DNA of 64,000 nt from Ceratotherium simum simum. Lineage: Eukaryota; Chordata; Mammalia; Perissodactyla; Rhinocerotidae. This document shows positions 24,185 through 35,899 of the stretch, piece by piece (position 1 is the stretch's first letter; each line of letters opens with the position of its first letter). A model generated the notes under the pieces. It was not told the origin of the DNA. It worked only from the letters and a program-made list of their open reading frames with translations, and did no database searches. The DNA lies in contig NW_004454159.1 of assembly GCF_000283155.1 (NCBI RefSeq), positions 24,174,416-24,238,415 of the forward strand. The letters are read 5' to 3'. The position numbers and the translations under genes were made by a program.

Positions 24185-24798
24185 TAACTGATTTCGTTTT
24201 TTTGGAGAAATAGAATATAATAAATTACACATATTTTGCACAAAGTACAACCACATAAGTTTTAACACATAGAAAACTGTGGAATCATCACTACAATCAA
24301 GATAATGAGCATATTCATCACCCTTCCAAAAAGTTTCCAGATGTTCCATTATAATCATCCCTAGTGCCCCTCTCCCATCTGCCCCAGGGAAACACTGATA
24401 AGCATACTGTCACTATAAATTAGTTTGCATGTTCTAGAATTTTTATTGTTTGCAGTTTTAGAATTTCATTCCAAATGGAAGCAGACAGTATTTACTCTTC
24501 TTTGTGGCTTTTATCACTCAACTAAATTATTTTTAGATTCGTCCATGTTGTGTCTTATATCAATAGTTCATTCTCTTTTACTACTTAGCAGTATTCCACT
24601 CGTTTTTTATATTCATTCAGATGTTGATTACCATTTAAGTTGTTTCCAAGCTTTGGCAATCCAAATAAAACTGCTATTAACATGTGTGTACAAGTCTTGG
24701 CATAGACATATGATTTCTATTCTCTTAGTTTAATACCTAACGTGAAATGGCTGCATTATATTAGAAACGTATGTTATTTACTTCTTAAGAAACTGCAA
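24185..24798 (-). mobile_element. L1M 3' end, antisense (left half of an interrupted copy)
   Basis: Antisense L1M 3' module: 'tggaatcatcactacaatcaagataatgagcatattcatcacc', 'cccagggaaacactgataagc', 'gcatgttctagaatttt', 'ttagattcgtccatgttgtg', 'ccacttgtttt'-type text, and 'taagtctt'-type text to 'cttcttaagaaactgcaa'. It stops abruptly at a younger sense L1 and resumes at 28974 with 'gaactgcaaaactgttttccaaagtg', the next part of the same consensus. Confidence 0.85.
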
Positions 24799-27700
24799 GA
24801 GAAAGGAATCTAAACATAATACTGAGGAAAGCCATCAAACCACAAGGGAAGAGAGCAAGAGAAGAAGAAAGGAATAGAGAAGAACTACTAAAACACCAAG
24901 AAAAAAAGTAAAAAAAATGGCAGTAAGTACATATTTATCAATGTCTACTTTAAAACTTAATGGACTAAATGCTCCAATTAAAAGGCATATGGTGGCAGAT
25001 TGGATAAAAAAACAAGACCCATATATATGCTGCATACAAGAGAGACACTTCAGACGTAAAGACACTCACAAACTGAAAGTGAAGGGATAGAAAAAGATAC
25101 TCCATGCAAAAGGAAATGAAAAGAAAGCTGGGGTAGCAATACTCATATCAGACAAAATAGGATTTAAAACAAAAACTGTAACAAGAGACAAAGAAGGGCA
25201 CTACATAATGATCAAGGGAACAATCCAACAAGAGGATGTAACACTTGTAAATATCTATGCACCCAATGTTGGAGCACCTAAATATATAAAGCAATTATTA
25301 ACAGACATAAAAAGAGAAATAGACAGTAACACAATAATAGTAGGGGACTTTAACACTCCACTTACAGCAATGGGTAGATCATCCAAAAAGAAGATCAATA
25401 AGGAAACATGGGCTTTAAATGACACACTAGAACAAATGGACTTAGTAGATAGATACAGAACATTCCATCAAAAACTGAAGAATACACATTCTTTTCAAAT
25501 ACACTTGGAACATTCTCCAGGACTGATAACATATTAGGCCACAAAACAAGTCTCCATAAATGCAAGAAGATTGAGATAATACCAAGCATCTTTTCTGACC
25601 ACTATGGTATGAAACTGGAAATCAACTATAGGAAGAAAATCAGAAAAGCCACAAATATGTGGACATTTAACAAAATGCTACTTAACAACGATTGGGACAA
25701 TGAGGAAATCATAGGAGAAATGAAAAAATTCCTGGAGACAAATGAAAATGATAATACTAGATACCAGAATTTATGGGATACAGCAAAAGTGGTTCTAAAA
25801 GGGAAGTTTATAGCAATACAGGCCTATCTCAACAAACAAGAAAAATCTCAAATAAACAGTCTAACAGTGCACCTAAAGGAAGTAGAAAAAGAAGAACAAG
25901 CAAAGCCCAAAATCAATAGAAGAAGGGAAATAATAAAAATCAGAGCAGATATAAATGAAACAGACTAAAAAACAATAGAAAAAATAAATGAAATCAAGTG
26001 CTGGTTCTTTGAAAAGATAAACAAAATTGACAAACCTTTAGCTAGACCCACCAAGAAAAAAAGAGAGAAGGCTCAAATAAGTAAAATCAGAAATGAAAGA
26101 GGAGAAAATACAACAGACACCTCAGAAATACGAAAGATTATAAGAGAATATTACAAAAAGCTATATGCCAACCAACTGAACAATCTGGAAGAAATGGATA
26201 AATTCTTAGAATCATACAACCTTCCAAAACTGAATCAAGAAGAAATAGAGAATATGAATAGACCAATTACCAGTAAGGAGATTGAAACAGCAATCAAAAA
26301 CCTCCCGAAAATAAAAGTCCAAGACCAGACGGCTTCCCTGGTGAATTCTACCAAACATTCAAAGAAGACTTAATACCTATCCTTCTCAAACTCTTCCAAA
26401 AAATTGAAGAGGAGGGGAAGCTCCCTAACTCACTCTACGAAGCCAACATTACCCTGATACCAAAACCAGACAAGGACAACACAAAAAAAGAAAATTACAG
26501 GCCAATATCACTGATGAACATTGATGCAAAAATCCTCAGCAAAACACTAGCAAATCGCATACAACAATACATTAAAAAGATCATATGTCGCGATCAAGTG
26601 GGATTTATTCCAGGGATGCAGGGATGGTTCGACATCCACAACTCAATCAATGTGATACACCACATTAATAAAATTAAAAATAAAAATCACACAATCATCT
26701 CGATAGATGCAGAGAAAGCATTCAACAAGATACAGCATCAATTTATGATAAAAACTCTGAATAAAATGGGTATAGAAGGAAAGTACCTCAACATAATAAC
26801 GGCCATATATGACAAATCCACAGCTAATATCATCCTCAATGGTGAAAAACTGAAAGGTATCCCTCTAAGAACAGGAACCAGACAAGGATGCCCACTCTCA
26901 CCACTCCTATTTACCATAGTATTGGAAGTCTTAGCCAGAGCAATCAGGCAAGAGAAAGAAATAAAAGGGATCCATATTCGAAAGGAAGAAATGAAACTGT
27001 CACTATTTGCAGATGACATGATTTTATATATAGAAAACTCTAAAGAATACACCAAAAAACTTTTAGAAATAATAAATGAATACAGTAAAGTTGCAGGATA
27101 CAAAATCAATATACAAAAATCAGTTGCATTTCTATACACTAAGAAGGAAGCATCAGAAAGAGAAATTAAGAATACAATCCCATTTACAATTGCAACAAAA
27201 AGAATAAAATACTTAGGAATAAACTTAACCAAAGAGGTGAAAGATCTATACACTGAAAACTATAAAACATCTCTGAAAGAAATTGAAGACACAAAGAAAT
27301 GGAAAGATATTCCATGCTCTTGGATTGGAAAAATTAACATAGGTAGGATATCCATAATTCCTAAAGCAATCTATAGATTCAATGCAATCACTATCAAAGT
27401 TCCAATGACATTTTTCACAGAAATAGAACAAAGGATCCTAAAATTTATATGGAACAACAAAAGACCCCGAATAGCCAAAGGAACCCTGAGCAAAAAGAAC
27501 AAAGCTGGAGGTATCACGCTCCCTGATTTCAAAATATACTATAAACATATAGTAACCAAAACTGCATGGTCCTGGCACAAAAACAGACACACAGATCAGT
27601 GGAATAGAATGGAGAGCCCAGAAATAACCCACACATCTATGGACAGCTTATTTTTGACAAAGGAGCTAAGAACAATACAATGGAGAAAGGAAAGTCTCTT

Positions 27701-28973
27701 CAACAAATGATGCTGGAAAAACTGGACAGCCACATGCAAAAGAATGAAAGTAGACCCTTACCTTACACCATACACAAAAATTAACTCAAAATAGATTAAA
27801 AACTTGAGTGTAGCACCTGAAACCATGAAAATTCTAGAAGAAAACATAGGCAGTACGCTCTTTGATATGGTCTTAGCAACATGTTTTCAAGTACCATATC
27901 TGACTGAGCAAGAGAAACAATAGAAAAAATAAACAAATGGGACTACATCAAACTAAAAATCTTCTGCACAGCAAAGGAAACCATCAAGAAAATGAAAAGA
28001 CAATCTAACAATTGGGAGAAGATACTTGCAAACCGTATATCTGATAAGGGGTTAATCTCCAAAATATATAAAGAACTCATGCATCTCAACAACAGAAAAA
28101 CTAACAACCCAATTAAAAAATGAGCAAAAGACCTGAACAGACATTTCTCCAAAGAAGGTATACAGGTGGCCAACAGGCTCATGAAAAGATGTTCAACATC
28201 ATTAACTATCAGGGAAATGCAAATCAAAACTACAATGAGATATCACCTCACGCCCGCCCGTCAGAATGGCTATAATTAACAAGACCGGAAACAACATATG
28301 TTGGAGAGGATGTGGAGAGAAGGGAACTCTCATACATTGCTGGTGGGAGTGCAAACTGGTGCAGCCACTATGGAAAACAGTATGGAGATTCCTCAAATTT
28401 AAGGATAGAACTACCATATGATCCAGCTATTCCACTGCTGAGTATTTATCCAAAGAACATGAAAACACACATGCATAAAGATACATGCACCCCTGTATTC
28501 ATTGCAGCATTAGTCACAATAGCCAAGACTTTGAAGCAACCTAAGTGCTCATCAAGGGATGAATGGATAAAGAAGATGTGGTATATATGCACAATGGAAT
28601 AATATTCAGCCATAAGAAACAATGAAATCCAGCCATTTCTGACAACATGGATAGACATTGAGGGTATTATGCTAAGCGAAATAAGTCAGAAGGAGAAGGT
28701 CAAATATCGCATGATCTCACTCATAGGTAGAAGATAAAAACAACAACAAACAAACACATAGAGACAGAGATTGGAACGGAGGTTTCCAGAGGGGAAAGGG
28801 GAGGGAAGAGGGGGAAAGGCATGATTAGGCACATGTGTGTGGTGATGGATTGTAATTAGTATTTGGGTGGTGAACACGATGTAATACATGCAGAAATAGA
28901 AGTATAATAATGTACAGCTGAAATATATACGTTATAAACCAAAGTTACCACAATAAAAAAAAGAAAAAAAAAG
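24799..28973 (+). mobile_element. LINE-1, sense, 5'-truncated, about 4.2 kb
   Basis: This copy keeps the end of the ORF1-ORF2 spacer, all of ORF2 (degraded), the 3' UTR and an A-rich tail (28953-28972). It starts inside the spacer, so the 5' UTR and ORF1 are absent. Imperfect flanking duplication: AAGAAACTGCAA (24787-24798) and AAGAACTGCAAA (28971-28982). The left junction CTT/AAGAAA fits the L1 endonuclease target on the opposite strand. The 3' UTR holds a purine-rich G-tract block (28791-28814). It lacks nested SINEs and is less diverged than neighbouring L1M copies, so it is younger than the antisense L1M it interrupts. Confidence 0.95.
24917..28737 (+). pseudogene. L1 ORF2 pseudogene (endonuclease-reverse transcriptase)
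   Basis: ORF2p normally supplies an AP-like endonuclease and reverse transcriptase for target-primed reverse transcription. ATG at 24917 begins MAVSTYLSMSTLKLNGLNAP, the conserved N-terminus. The endonuclease part survives in pieces, including VGDFN at 25340-25354. The longest piece, 26514-27710 (398 aa), carries most of the RT domain with the FADD catalytic box at 27006-27017. The C-terminal cysteine cluster (CWRGCGEKG..) is readable near 28299-28325. Breaks: in-frame TAG at 25088, TAG at 25538, TAA near 25966 and TGA at 27708. Surviving segments lie in three reading frames (24917/25208, then 25609, then 26514, then about 28388 onward), so several frameshifts are present. It is not functional. 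Confidence 0.93.
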
Positions 28974-29150
28974 AACTGCAAAACTGTTTTCCAAAGTGAT
29001 TGTATTATTTTATAGTCCTTCCATCAATGTAAAAGACTTCTGATTCCTCCATATTTTTGCTAATACTTAGTATGATCAGTCTTTTTTTTATTTTTAGGCA
29101 TTCTAACAGATGTGAAGTGGTATCTCATTCTTTTTTTGGTCTGTTTCATA
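28974..29150 (-). mobile_element. L1M, antisense (right half of the interrupted copy)
   Basis: Continues the antisense L1M of 24185-24798: 'gaactgcaaaactgttttccaaagtg', 'tagtccttccatcaatgt', 'ctccatatttttgctaatac', 'gcattctaacagatgtgaagtggtatctc'. Removing the 4.2-kb L1 and one duplication copy restores a continuous consensus order. Confidence 0.85.
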
Positions 29151-29520
29151 TTTTTTGAGACTGATTTTTGGTGCATTCATATTTAGAATTATTTCTTGGA
29201 GAACGGACCCCTTTATGAAAATGTAATGTCCCTCTTTATCTCTGCTAATGTTACTTGTTCTGATGGTTATATTGTCTAATATAAATATAGCTATCCCAGC
29301 TTTATTTTAATTCATTTACATGGTGTATCTTTTTTCTCCTTATACTTGTAAATTATGTATGTCTTTGTATTTAAAGTAGGTTTCCTGTAGGCTACATATA
29401 ATGGGTTCTTGCTTTTTTAAAATCCAATTTGACAATCTCTGTCTTTAAATTGGTGTTTTTTAGATCTATCTATTTAATATGAATATTAATATAGTTGATT
29501 AAAATTTAGCATCTTCCTAG
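29151..29520 (-). mobile_element. L1M ORF2 5' region, antisense
   Basis: 'tggtgcattcatatttagaatt', 'acccctttatgaaaatgtaatgtccctctttatctctg', 'taatataaatatagctatcccagcttt', 'catggtgtatctttttt', 'tttaaagtaggtttcctgtaggctacatataatgggttcttg' and 'ccaatttgacaatctctgtctttaaattgg' match antisense L1 endonuclease-domain sequence. It directly follows a 3' ORF2 segment. The copy is therefore internally deleted or abuts a second fragment. Confidence 0.8.
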
Positions 29521-29900
29521 CTGTTGTCTATTTTCTTCCATTTCTTCTTTCTTTCTTCCTTTTTCCTGCCCTCCTTTGAATTAATTGAGAATTTTTTAAG
29601 ATTAATTTTATTTACTCTATTGACTTTCTATTTATACCACTTTAAAAATTGTCTTTTTTGGTTGTCCTGGGGTTTACAATATACATCTTTAATTAATCAG
29701 AATCTGCTTTCAAATACTATGCCACTTCACATCTAGTGTAAAGACTCGACAACAATATATTTCCAACTCCTCTTTCTACTCTTTTGTGCTATTGTTGTCT
29801 TACTTCTTATGTTAACATATGCAATAAATACACAACACATTGCTACTGTTTTTCTTCAGAAAGTCAGTGAATGTTCAGAGCACTTAATAAGGCATCTCAT
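29521..29900 (-). mobile_element. Probable L1M/HAL1-like continuation, antisense
   Basis: Pyrimidine-rich text with 'tggttgtcctggggtttacaatatacatc' and 'gttaacatatgcaataaatacac' is in the place expected for the antisense ORF1-ORF2 spacer region of old L1. Assignment is uncertain. The 70-aa plus frame at 29524-29736 is composition-driven. Confidence 0.45.
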
Positions 29901-29959
29901 CTTTCTCTACCTCTGAAAAGAACCCAATTTGGTTTACTGAGCACTCCTTGGACTGTTAG

Positions 29960-30035
29960 AAAATTCATTTCCTAACACATACTTGACACATGGTAGGCAC
30001 ACAGATGAATACTTGGTGAATGAATAAGTTAATGT
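29960..30035 (+). repeat. L2/MIR 3' tail
   Basis: 'acacatacttgacacatggtaggcac' followed by 'gaatacttggtgaatgaataag' is the common L2/MIR 3' terminus. Confidence 0.6.
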
Positions 30036-30500
30036 TCTCTTTCCTGAAAATATTATTTTTATAGTTTTTACAGAACTAAGACAATCCAGGAAATAATTCA
30101 CAAGGCTATACATCTACTTAATTAAGATAATATTCACTCTAAAAAGGAAGTATGCTTATCCAAACTTCCAGGAGGGGTAGGTAGGGGATGAAGCAGAGAG
30201 ATAGCAGCAAGGTAGAATGAAAGATAGAGATGGGCTATGTCAACTGTTACTGAATGATACAGCAGAGTTAACTTTTATCTGAGTAGAAGATTAATATTCA
30301 TATAAATCATATTAACAGAAAAAGCTTAATTTCAATTTTATATGTGTACTTTTTTTCCTGATAAATTTAATTTTTAATTCTTTTGAGGGAGGCCTAACTG
30401 AAAGAGAGAGAGAAACTCAGTAGTCATATATTCTTGGTCTTTTACTACACATTTTGCATTTTAAAACTAATATAATACTGACTATTATTCTATATTGTTA
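30036..30500. other. No gene or clear repeat recognised
   Basis: AT-rich, with a short GAGAGA run near 30400-30412. No coding signal. Confidence 0.4.
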
Positions 30501-30502
30501 CT

Positions 30503-30820
30503 ACTACCAAGTATTTATTAAGTGCTTATAATATTTCATTCAACACAAAATATTGCTATATACTTTGTATATATTATATCATGCGGCTCCTAGTTGATAA
30601 CACAACTTCTCATATTAAATAGCATTTCATGTAATTCATAACATTTTTGACATCCATTGTCTTATTTGATTCTTTCAACAATCCTGTGCAATAAGTATTA
30701 CCATTCCCATTACATGGATTTGTAAATCTGAGGCTCAGAGATAGTACCTGTAAGTGATAGACGTCATATATAAACAAGAACATCAAGTCCAAGTCTGAGC
30801 TCTGCACTCTGCCGTATCTG
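30503..30820 (-). repeat. MIR-family SINE, antisense
   Basis: 'ccaagtatttattaagtgcttata' and 'caacaatcctgtgcaataagtattaccattcccat', then 'tctgaggctcagagatagtacctgtaagtgatag' and 'agtccaagtctgagctctgc' are the reversed MIR core (AACAACCCTATGAGGTAGG..TTTTACAGATGAGGAAACTGAGGC..). The 65-aa minus frame lies across it and is not a gene. Confidence 0.75.
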
Positions 30821-30925
30821 GGTACTACATACTATCCAAGTCATCACTGATGTCTCATTGCTTTATTGCACTTGACCCCTCCTATGCAATTTCAGTCAGG
30901 GAGCCAATCCAACCAAATGGATTTT

Positions 30926-31175
30926 GTGTGTGTGTGTGTGTGAGGAAGATCAGCCCTGAGCTAACATCCAATGCCAATCCTCCTCTTTTTTGCTGAGGAT
31001 GATTGGCTCTGGGTTGACATCTGTGCTCATCTTCCCCTGCTTTATATGGGACGCCGCCACAGCATGGCTTAACAAGCAGTGTGTCGGTGTGCGCCGGGGT
31101 GGATCCACACCCGTAAACCCCCGGCCGCACAGCAGAGCATGCACACTTAACGGCCTTGCCATCGGGCCGGCCCCT
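30926..31175 (-). mobile_element. ERE SINE (ERE1-like), antisense, with target duplication
   Basis: Reversed SINE from tail ((GT)n at 30926-30941, 'gaggaagatcagccctgagc', 'tgctgaggatgattggctctggg', 'tttatatgggacgccgcc') to head ('gccatcgggccggcccc'). Flanks AACCAAATGGATTTT (30911-30925) and AACCAAATTGAGTTT (31176-31190) form a slightly diverged 15-bp duplication. The overlapping minus-strand frames (104 and 70 aa) read through SINE sequence. Confidence 0.92.
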
Positions 31176-31190
31176 AACCAAATTGAGTTT

Positions 31191-32915
31191 TATCATACAA
31201 GGATAGCAGCTTATCTTATATATTTAAAGAGATCTCAGTTTAGGTCTACTTTGACTTTCTATATGATACCCTTCCTGTTTTTCTAATTCTTGGGGAATTA
31301 AAAAATCCCAAAGAAGTCCATTTATCTCCAAAATTAGACAATCATGCTCTAACTGAATACTATCATATGGCTACGATTTATTACCGTTTTTTACCACCTG
31401 CTTAGTGATTGTGAGAAAACTGCATGCAAATGCAAGAAATATTTAGTTTAATAGAGTGATTGCAACAAACATTAAACTGAAGATTATTTTGTACCATTTT
31501 CACTGAACATATGACCTAATAAAGCACGTAAGTTATTAGAAATGACCCATCTCAGTAGCATTTCAAATGAAGATACCCTATTGTTAGAAAATAAAGTTTG
31601 TGAACGACCTTGAATGACACCTATAGTGAATGATTCTGAAAGTATTAGTGTTGGCCGAAATTTATATTTTGATAGAGAGAAACAGAGACCCATAACTCAA
31701 AATTTGTATAATATTGTCCTTAGCTACATTTGACTGACAATAAATAATGTCAAGTTGAGTAGAACTGTTTCTCATGGTACTGAAATCATTTAAGAGACAG
31801 CAGAAATTGTCACTTTAGAACAACAAGAACTCAGTTTGCATAGCAAAATCTAATTTGTTTCTCAAGAAATCTTAAAATAAAACCTCTCATAATAAAGTTC
31901 TACTGATTACCCTTATCAAATTATTTATTCTTAAAAATAAATATTTGACTTCTCCTCATTTGTGTGTTTAGAAACAAAAATCTAAACTAAATCTCTGAAT
32001 GAACTTCTCAGCAGAATATGAGAATACCCTATCTTTGTCATTTCTCAAACACTCTCAGTGATTTTGCAAATGGGATACTGCGTGTTTCTGCTTTAAAAGT
32101 TTTAACTATCCTGAAAATATTTCCAAAAATCCACATGATGAGTAGATATCATTAAGAAAACAACAGCACCACTCACTCATGTGCCCTTTATTAGAATACC
32201 TGATCCAATAAAAGAATAGTTACCAAAGGGAACTTAAGTAAAATGAGTCTTTAATGGATGTAGAACATTTAAAAACTGGCCATGATATTTATTTTTTAAA
32301 GCTCAAAGGAATTTGTAATGATGTTATTCTTCATGAGTGAAAAAGCCCTTGCTATCCATCTTACAAGGCGTGAGATTGCTTTGTCTTCAACTAGCTGCCT
32401 AAAGGAGAGTGGGGTGGACAAAGGAGACGAGCACAAAGAAGGAGGATCTTGTAAGACTGATAAATAGAGGAAGGAGATAGAGAAAGACAGAGAGAAACAG
32501 AATGAGAGAGAATATTTAAAGAACTTCTTAGGCTCTAGGCAATTATTTGTGATGCCTACCCCCCCATATAGTATCAAACATCAAAATATATTCACATCCT
32601 CACTAAATACTATTTCTATATAACCCTCTAAAAGTGGAGTGAATTGTAACTGACAGGATAAAACTGCTATACTTTGTGTACCTTTAATATTAATCCATTT
32701 CAAAATATACAGTATTCTTTCTGTATTTTGGAGCCAATAATTTTTAGGTCTCCAATATTTTCACAGATTCTTGAAAAATAATAGACCCAGGGAATTGTGT
32801 CTGTCAGAGCCAATGGATAATGCAGCCCTGCTAAGGCATAATTTGGCCATTAAGCTACCTGCCTTTGAGTTACACATCTTGGAAAAATGTTCAAAGCTTC
32901 TTACTACTTGTATTT
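31191..32915. other. No gene or clear repeat recognised; one purine tract
   Basis: Mostly AT-rich unique-looking sequence. A purine-rich tract (GA-type, 32463-32513) is the only low-complexity feature. Minus-strand frames of 69 and 93 aa have no domain; the 93-aa frame owes its serine/leucine-rich composition to the purine tract. Confidence 0.4.
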
Positions 32916-32930
32916 AAAAGTCTTTAATGG

Positions 32931-33115
32931 GGGGCCTGCCCCGTGGCTTGGTGGTTAAGTGCGCACACTCCGCTGCTGGTGGCCCGGGTTCGGATCCCGG
33001 GCGCGCACCGACGCGCCGCCTCTCTGGCCAGGCTGAGGCCACGTCCCACATGCAGCAGCTGGAAGGATGTGTAACTATGACATACAACTATCTACTGGGG
33101 CTTTGGGGGGAAAAA
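32931..33115 (+). mobile_element. ERE SINE (ERE2/3-like), sense, with exact 15-bp duplication
   Basis: Second SINE type: head 'ggcctgccccgtggcttggtggttaag', B-box region 'gggttcggatcccggg', then 'gacgcgccgcctctctggcc', 'cagcagctggaaggatgtg' and 'tctactggggctttggggg' plus A tail. AAAAGTCTTTAATGG occurs at 32916-32930 and 33116-33130 without mismatch. The left junction TTT/AAAAG fits an L1 endonuclease target. The perfect duplication and high CpG content suggest a relatively recent insertion. Confidence 0.95.
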
Positions 33116-33130
33116 AAAAGTCTTTAATGG

Positions 33131-34075
33131 AACTCAAAGCAGATCTTGGAATATCATCAAGGTATATATTTCTTAGGACCTGTATTAGGATACTATGTAA
33201 TATGAGTTTGGGTCTAATTTTGATATTTTATTCAATTCTTTATAAGATATTGAAGGCATATTTATGAGTCATAACTGCCTAATGAGCATACCTTGACTTC
33301 CAGAGCCACCCTTACACAATTTGTTAATTTCCACATAATTCCTTCCATCATCCAACTGAAATAAAAAGCATTGTCAGAGATAAGGATTAAATAACAGAGA
33401 AAGAGAGAAAAATAAGAATAAATTTGGAAAATGATGTAGTCATCAGTAATGTAACAATAATATACAAATAATTTGGCAGGATCCATGACCCTGTTCTCAG
33501 AGTAAATGAGTGCTTTTGTTTTAAATACCAATAAGTTGTGCTAAATTTTAATTCCTCCTCCCCAAATAAATAAATGACAATTCTTTTATATCTTTTATCT
33601 AAGTTACCAATGGTTTACCAAAATTAAAAAATCAAATATCACTTAACTATCCAGAGTTAAGTTTATCTTTGACCTTCCCTGACCCCACTACCAGCTTCTC
33701 AGTATACCCAATATACTCCTTCTCTTTGCTCTTTACAATCCTAATAGTTACACTCCTCTTCAAAGCTTTGTTTGGAAGCCCAGCTTCACTTTCTGATAAA
33801 AATTGACAAAACAAATTCTTAATAATATATTACTTTTTGACAGATAATAACACCTTAACCTAGGGTTCCCATAAACCTAAATTCCTTCAAGGGCCAGGCA
33901 ACTGTCAGAAACATATAAAGTAGCCTCAAGTAAGATTGAGATCTGAAGACCCCAAATTCCAAATTATATTTACAACACTTAAAAACATTCTTATAGCCAA
34001 ACAAAATTGCTGCAGTCATTATTTTTCAGACTCTACCATAACCTTTAATATACATTATTCATTATGGAATTTCTT
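33131..34075. other. No gene or clear repeat recognised
   Basis: AT-rich. The 89-aa minus frame (33262-33531) is uninformative. No splice or promoter pattern stands out. Confidence 0.4.
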
Positions 34076-34087
34076 AGATTAATAATT

Positions 34088-34162
34088 GTTCAGTAAATAG
34101 ATGGATGGCTTAATTGATGGATCAATGGAGGAATGGTGGAATGATTGGATGAATGACTTTTA
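34088..34162. repeat. Degenerate (GGAT)n-like simple repeat
   Basis: Repeated 'atggatgg', 'gatggatc', 'gaggaatgg', 'gattggatgaatgac' units over about 75 bp. This may be the decayed tail of a MIR/L2. Confidence 0.6.
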
Positions 34163-34454
34163 TTAGAACAGTTGTTTTTGTCTAAGTATAGCCATTCAAA
34201 ATTAAATACGTAAATAATACATTTTTTGCCTTTGAGTGAGACCAGTTCTGACTAGAAGTTTATTTCAGGCAAAGGTTGTTGATAGCAAAATAAGCATTTC
34301 ACAGAGAAGCAAAACAGAATCAGAAAGTACTATTTCCCAATATTATTCCCTAAGGAAGACTGTAAAACTTTTCAAAACACCTTAAGTATTTCCACTAAGA
34401 CCAAGGAACACATGAAAACAAGGAGCTGGAAGTGCTCATTGGAACCATTAGTCT

Positions 34455-34565
34455 AAATGTCTAATTTTATAAAAAAGAAAACTAAGGCCCAGAAGATGAG
34501 TACTTTTTCATAAACCATATAAATGTAATAGGACTAATACTAGAATTCTTCACCTAGGATTCTTT
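34455..34565 (-). repeat. MIR SINE, antisense
   Basis: 'gtctaattttataaaaaagaaaactaaggcccagaagatgag' corresponds to the reversed MIR core 'ATTTTACAGATGAGGAAACTGAGGCCCAGAGAG', followed by a weak match to the reversed 5' part. Confidence 0.65.
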
Positions 34566-34844
34566 CTAGAGCATCTCACTTTTTAAGGAAGGAGAAATAT
34601 AGTTTCCTATTAATTGTGATTCATTTTTTTCCATGAGAAATATATTTCTTCAAAAGTTACAAGAACACATCGTGTTCTAATTAGTACAACGAACTATATC
34701 AATTTTTCTTAAACTGCTGCCAATGAATCTTTGTATGTCTTTAGAATTACTCTCAGTAATTTGAGAGTAATTATATCATAAGAGGCATTTATGAAAACTA
34801 TCAACTTTCACACTATTTAATTCCCATTATAGTCACTATGCAGA

Positions 34845-35265
34845 CTATTTCATTAGTGGCCCCCCATGAACCATATCTCCTGGTATTCAAGCCACTCCAG
34901 ACATTGACTCTGAGCCCTACCATATGACTTGCATTAGCCAATGGTACAGTAGCAAGCATGAGGCAAGCAGAGGATTGACAACCATTTTTGCAGTGGGGCG
35001 GTTCCTCTTGAAACTGTCTCTCAGAGCCCGCTCATGCTCTAAGGAAGGCAAGGCTAGACCATGGTAGAAAGAGAAATAGGCCATATGGCAGAGCACTGAG
35101 ACAGCAGAGAGGTGAATTACCCCAGCTCCCCAATTCCCCAGCTGAGCCCTGTTCAAATATCTGATGCACAATACTGTGGGCAATAATGACTGTTTTGGCA
35201 GTAAACCACTAAGTTCTTAAGTGATTTGTTACACAGCAATAAATACATACCTAATCAAAAACTGA
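34845..35265 (+). mobile_element. Probable MaLR/ERVL-type LTR, sense
   Basis: The 3' part 'aaccactaagttcttaagtgatttgttacacagcaataaatac' (35203-35250) is typical of an old MaLR/MLT-like LTR end. The 5' part ('gaaccatatctcctggtattcaagcc', 'gacttgcattagccaatgg') is compatible. No duplication or TG..CA ends are certain. The 88-aa minus frame lies wholly inside it. Confidence 0.45.
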
Positions 35266-35499
35266 GTGTAGGTATTAATTAGCAAAGAGATCTAAGGTAT
35301 GAGAGGTGGGGGTGGGTAAGAGGATAACATAAATATACGCCAAAAGACTATGGGTAGATATGTGTTAGCATCTTTAAAAGAACCTGTATCACCCAAGCAT
35401 CAAGATACAGAGAAGGGTTTAAGATTATCAGACAGAATAGGGAAGAATAGAAATTCTAACAGTCGTAAAATCACGACTTGAGATGATTTTCACATTAAA
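35266..35499. other. No feature recognised
   Basis: Short AT-rich spacer with a GGTGGGGGTGGG run near 35307-35318. No coding signal. Confidence 0.4.
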
Positions 35500-35640
35500 C
35501 ATAATAAAGATAAAATGTAACAAAATCTCCCAATAACCTTATAATATAGTATCCCCCATTGTACAGACGAGGAAAAGAAGATCTAGAAGGATTAAGCAAC
35601 TTGCCTCAGGTCTCTTGGGTGCTAAAGGGATGAGACTCCA
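35500..35640 (-). repeat. MIR SINE, antisense
   Basis: 'ataaccttataatatagtatcccccattgtacagacgagg', 'aggattaagcaacttgcctcagg' and 'gggatgagactccaacac' are the reversed MIR core in order. Confidence 0.7.
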
Positions 35641-35899
35641 ACACAATAGTTGATTGTATAAAGAAGCAACAGATTTATTACTATCTACTGGATAGATGAA
35701 TGAGCCCACATCCTATAAATTAGTATTCCTCTTAGTAAATAACATTCAACTTTTGTGAAAGGGTCAATATACCATCTGAAAGAAATATTAGGTTTGGGGG
35801 ATCAGATTCTGGTGATGCTATTATATTACTTTCAGATTGGAACATTAGTAAACATCACTCTTTCTCTTTTTAAAATGTTAAAGGTTTTTCCTTTGTGCT
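35641..35899. other. No feature recognised
   Basis: AT-rich spacer between MIR and L1M. No coding or repeat motif recognised. Confidence 0.4.

Noticed and set aside
26738..27253. 171-aa minus-strand open frame
   Set aside because: It is exactly antisense to the surviving L1 reverse-transcriptase frame and is a shadow of it.
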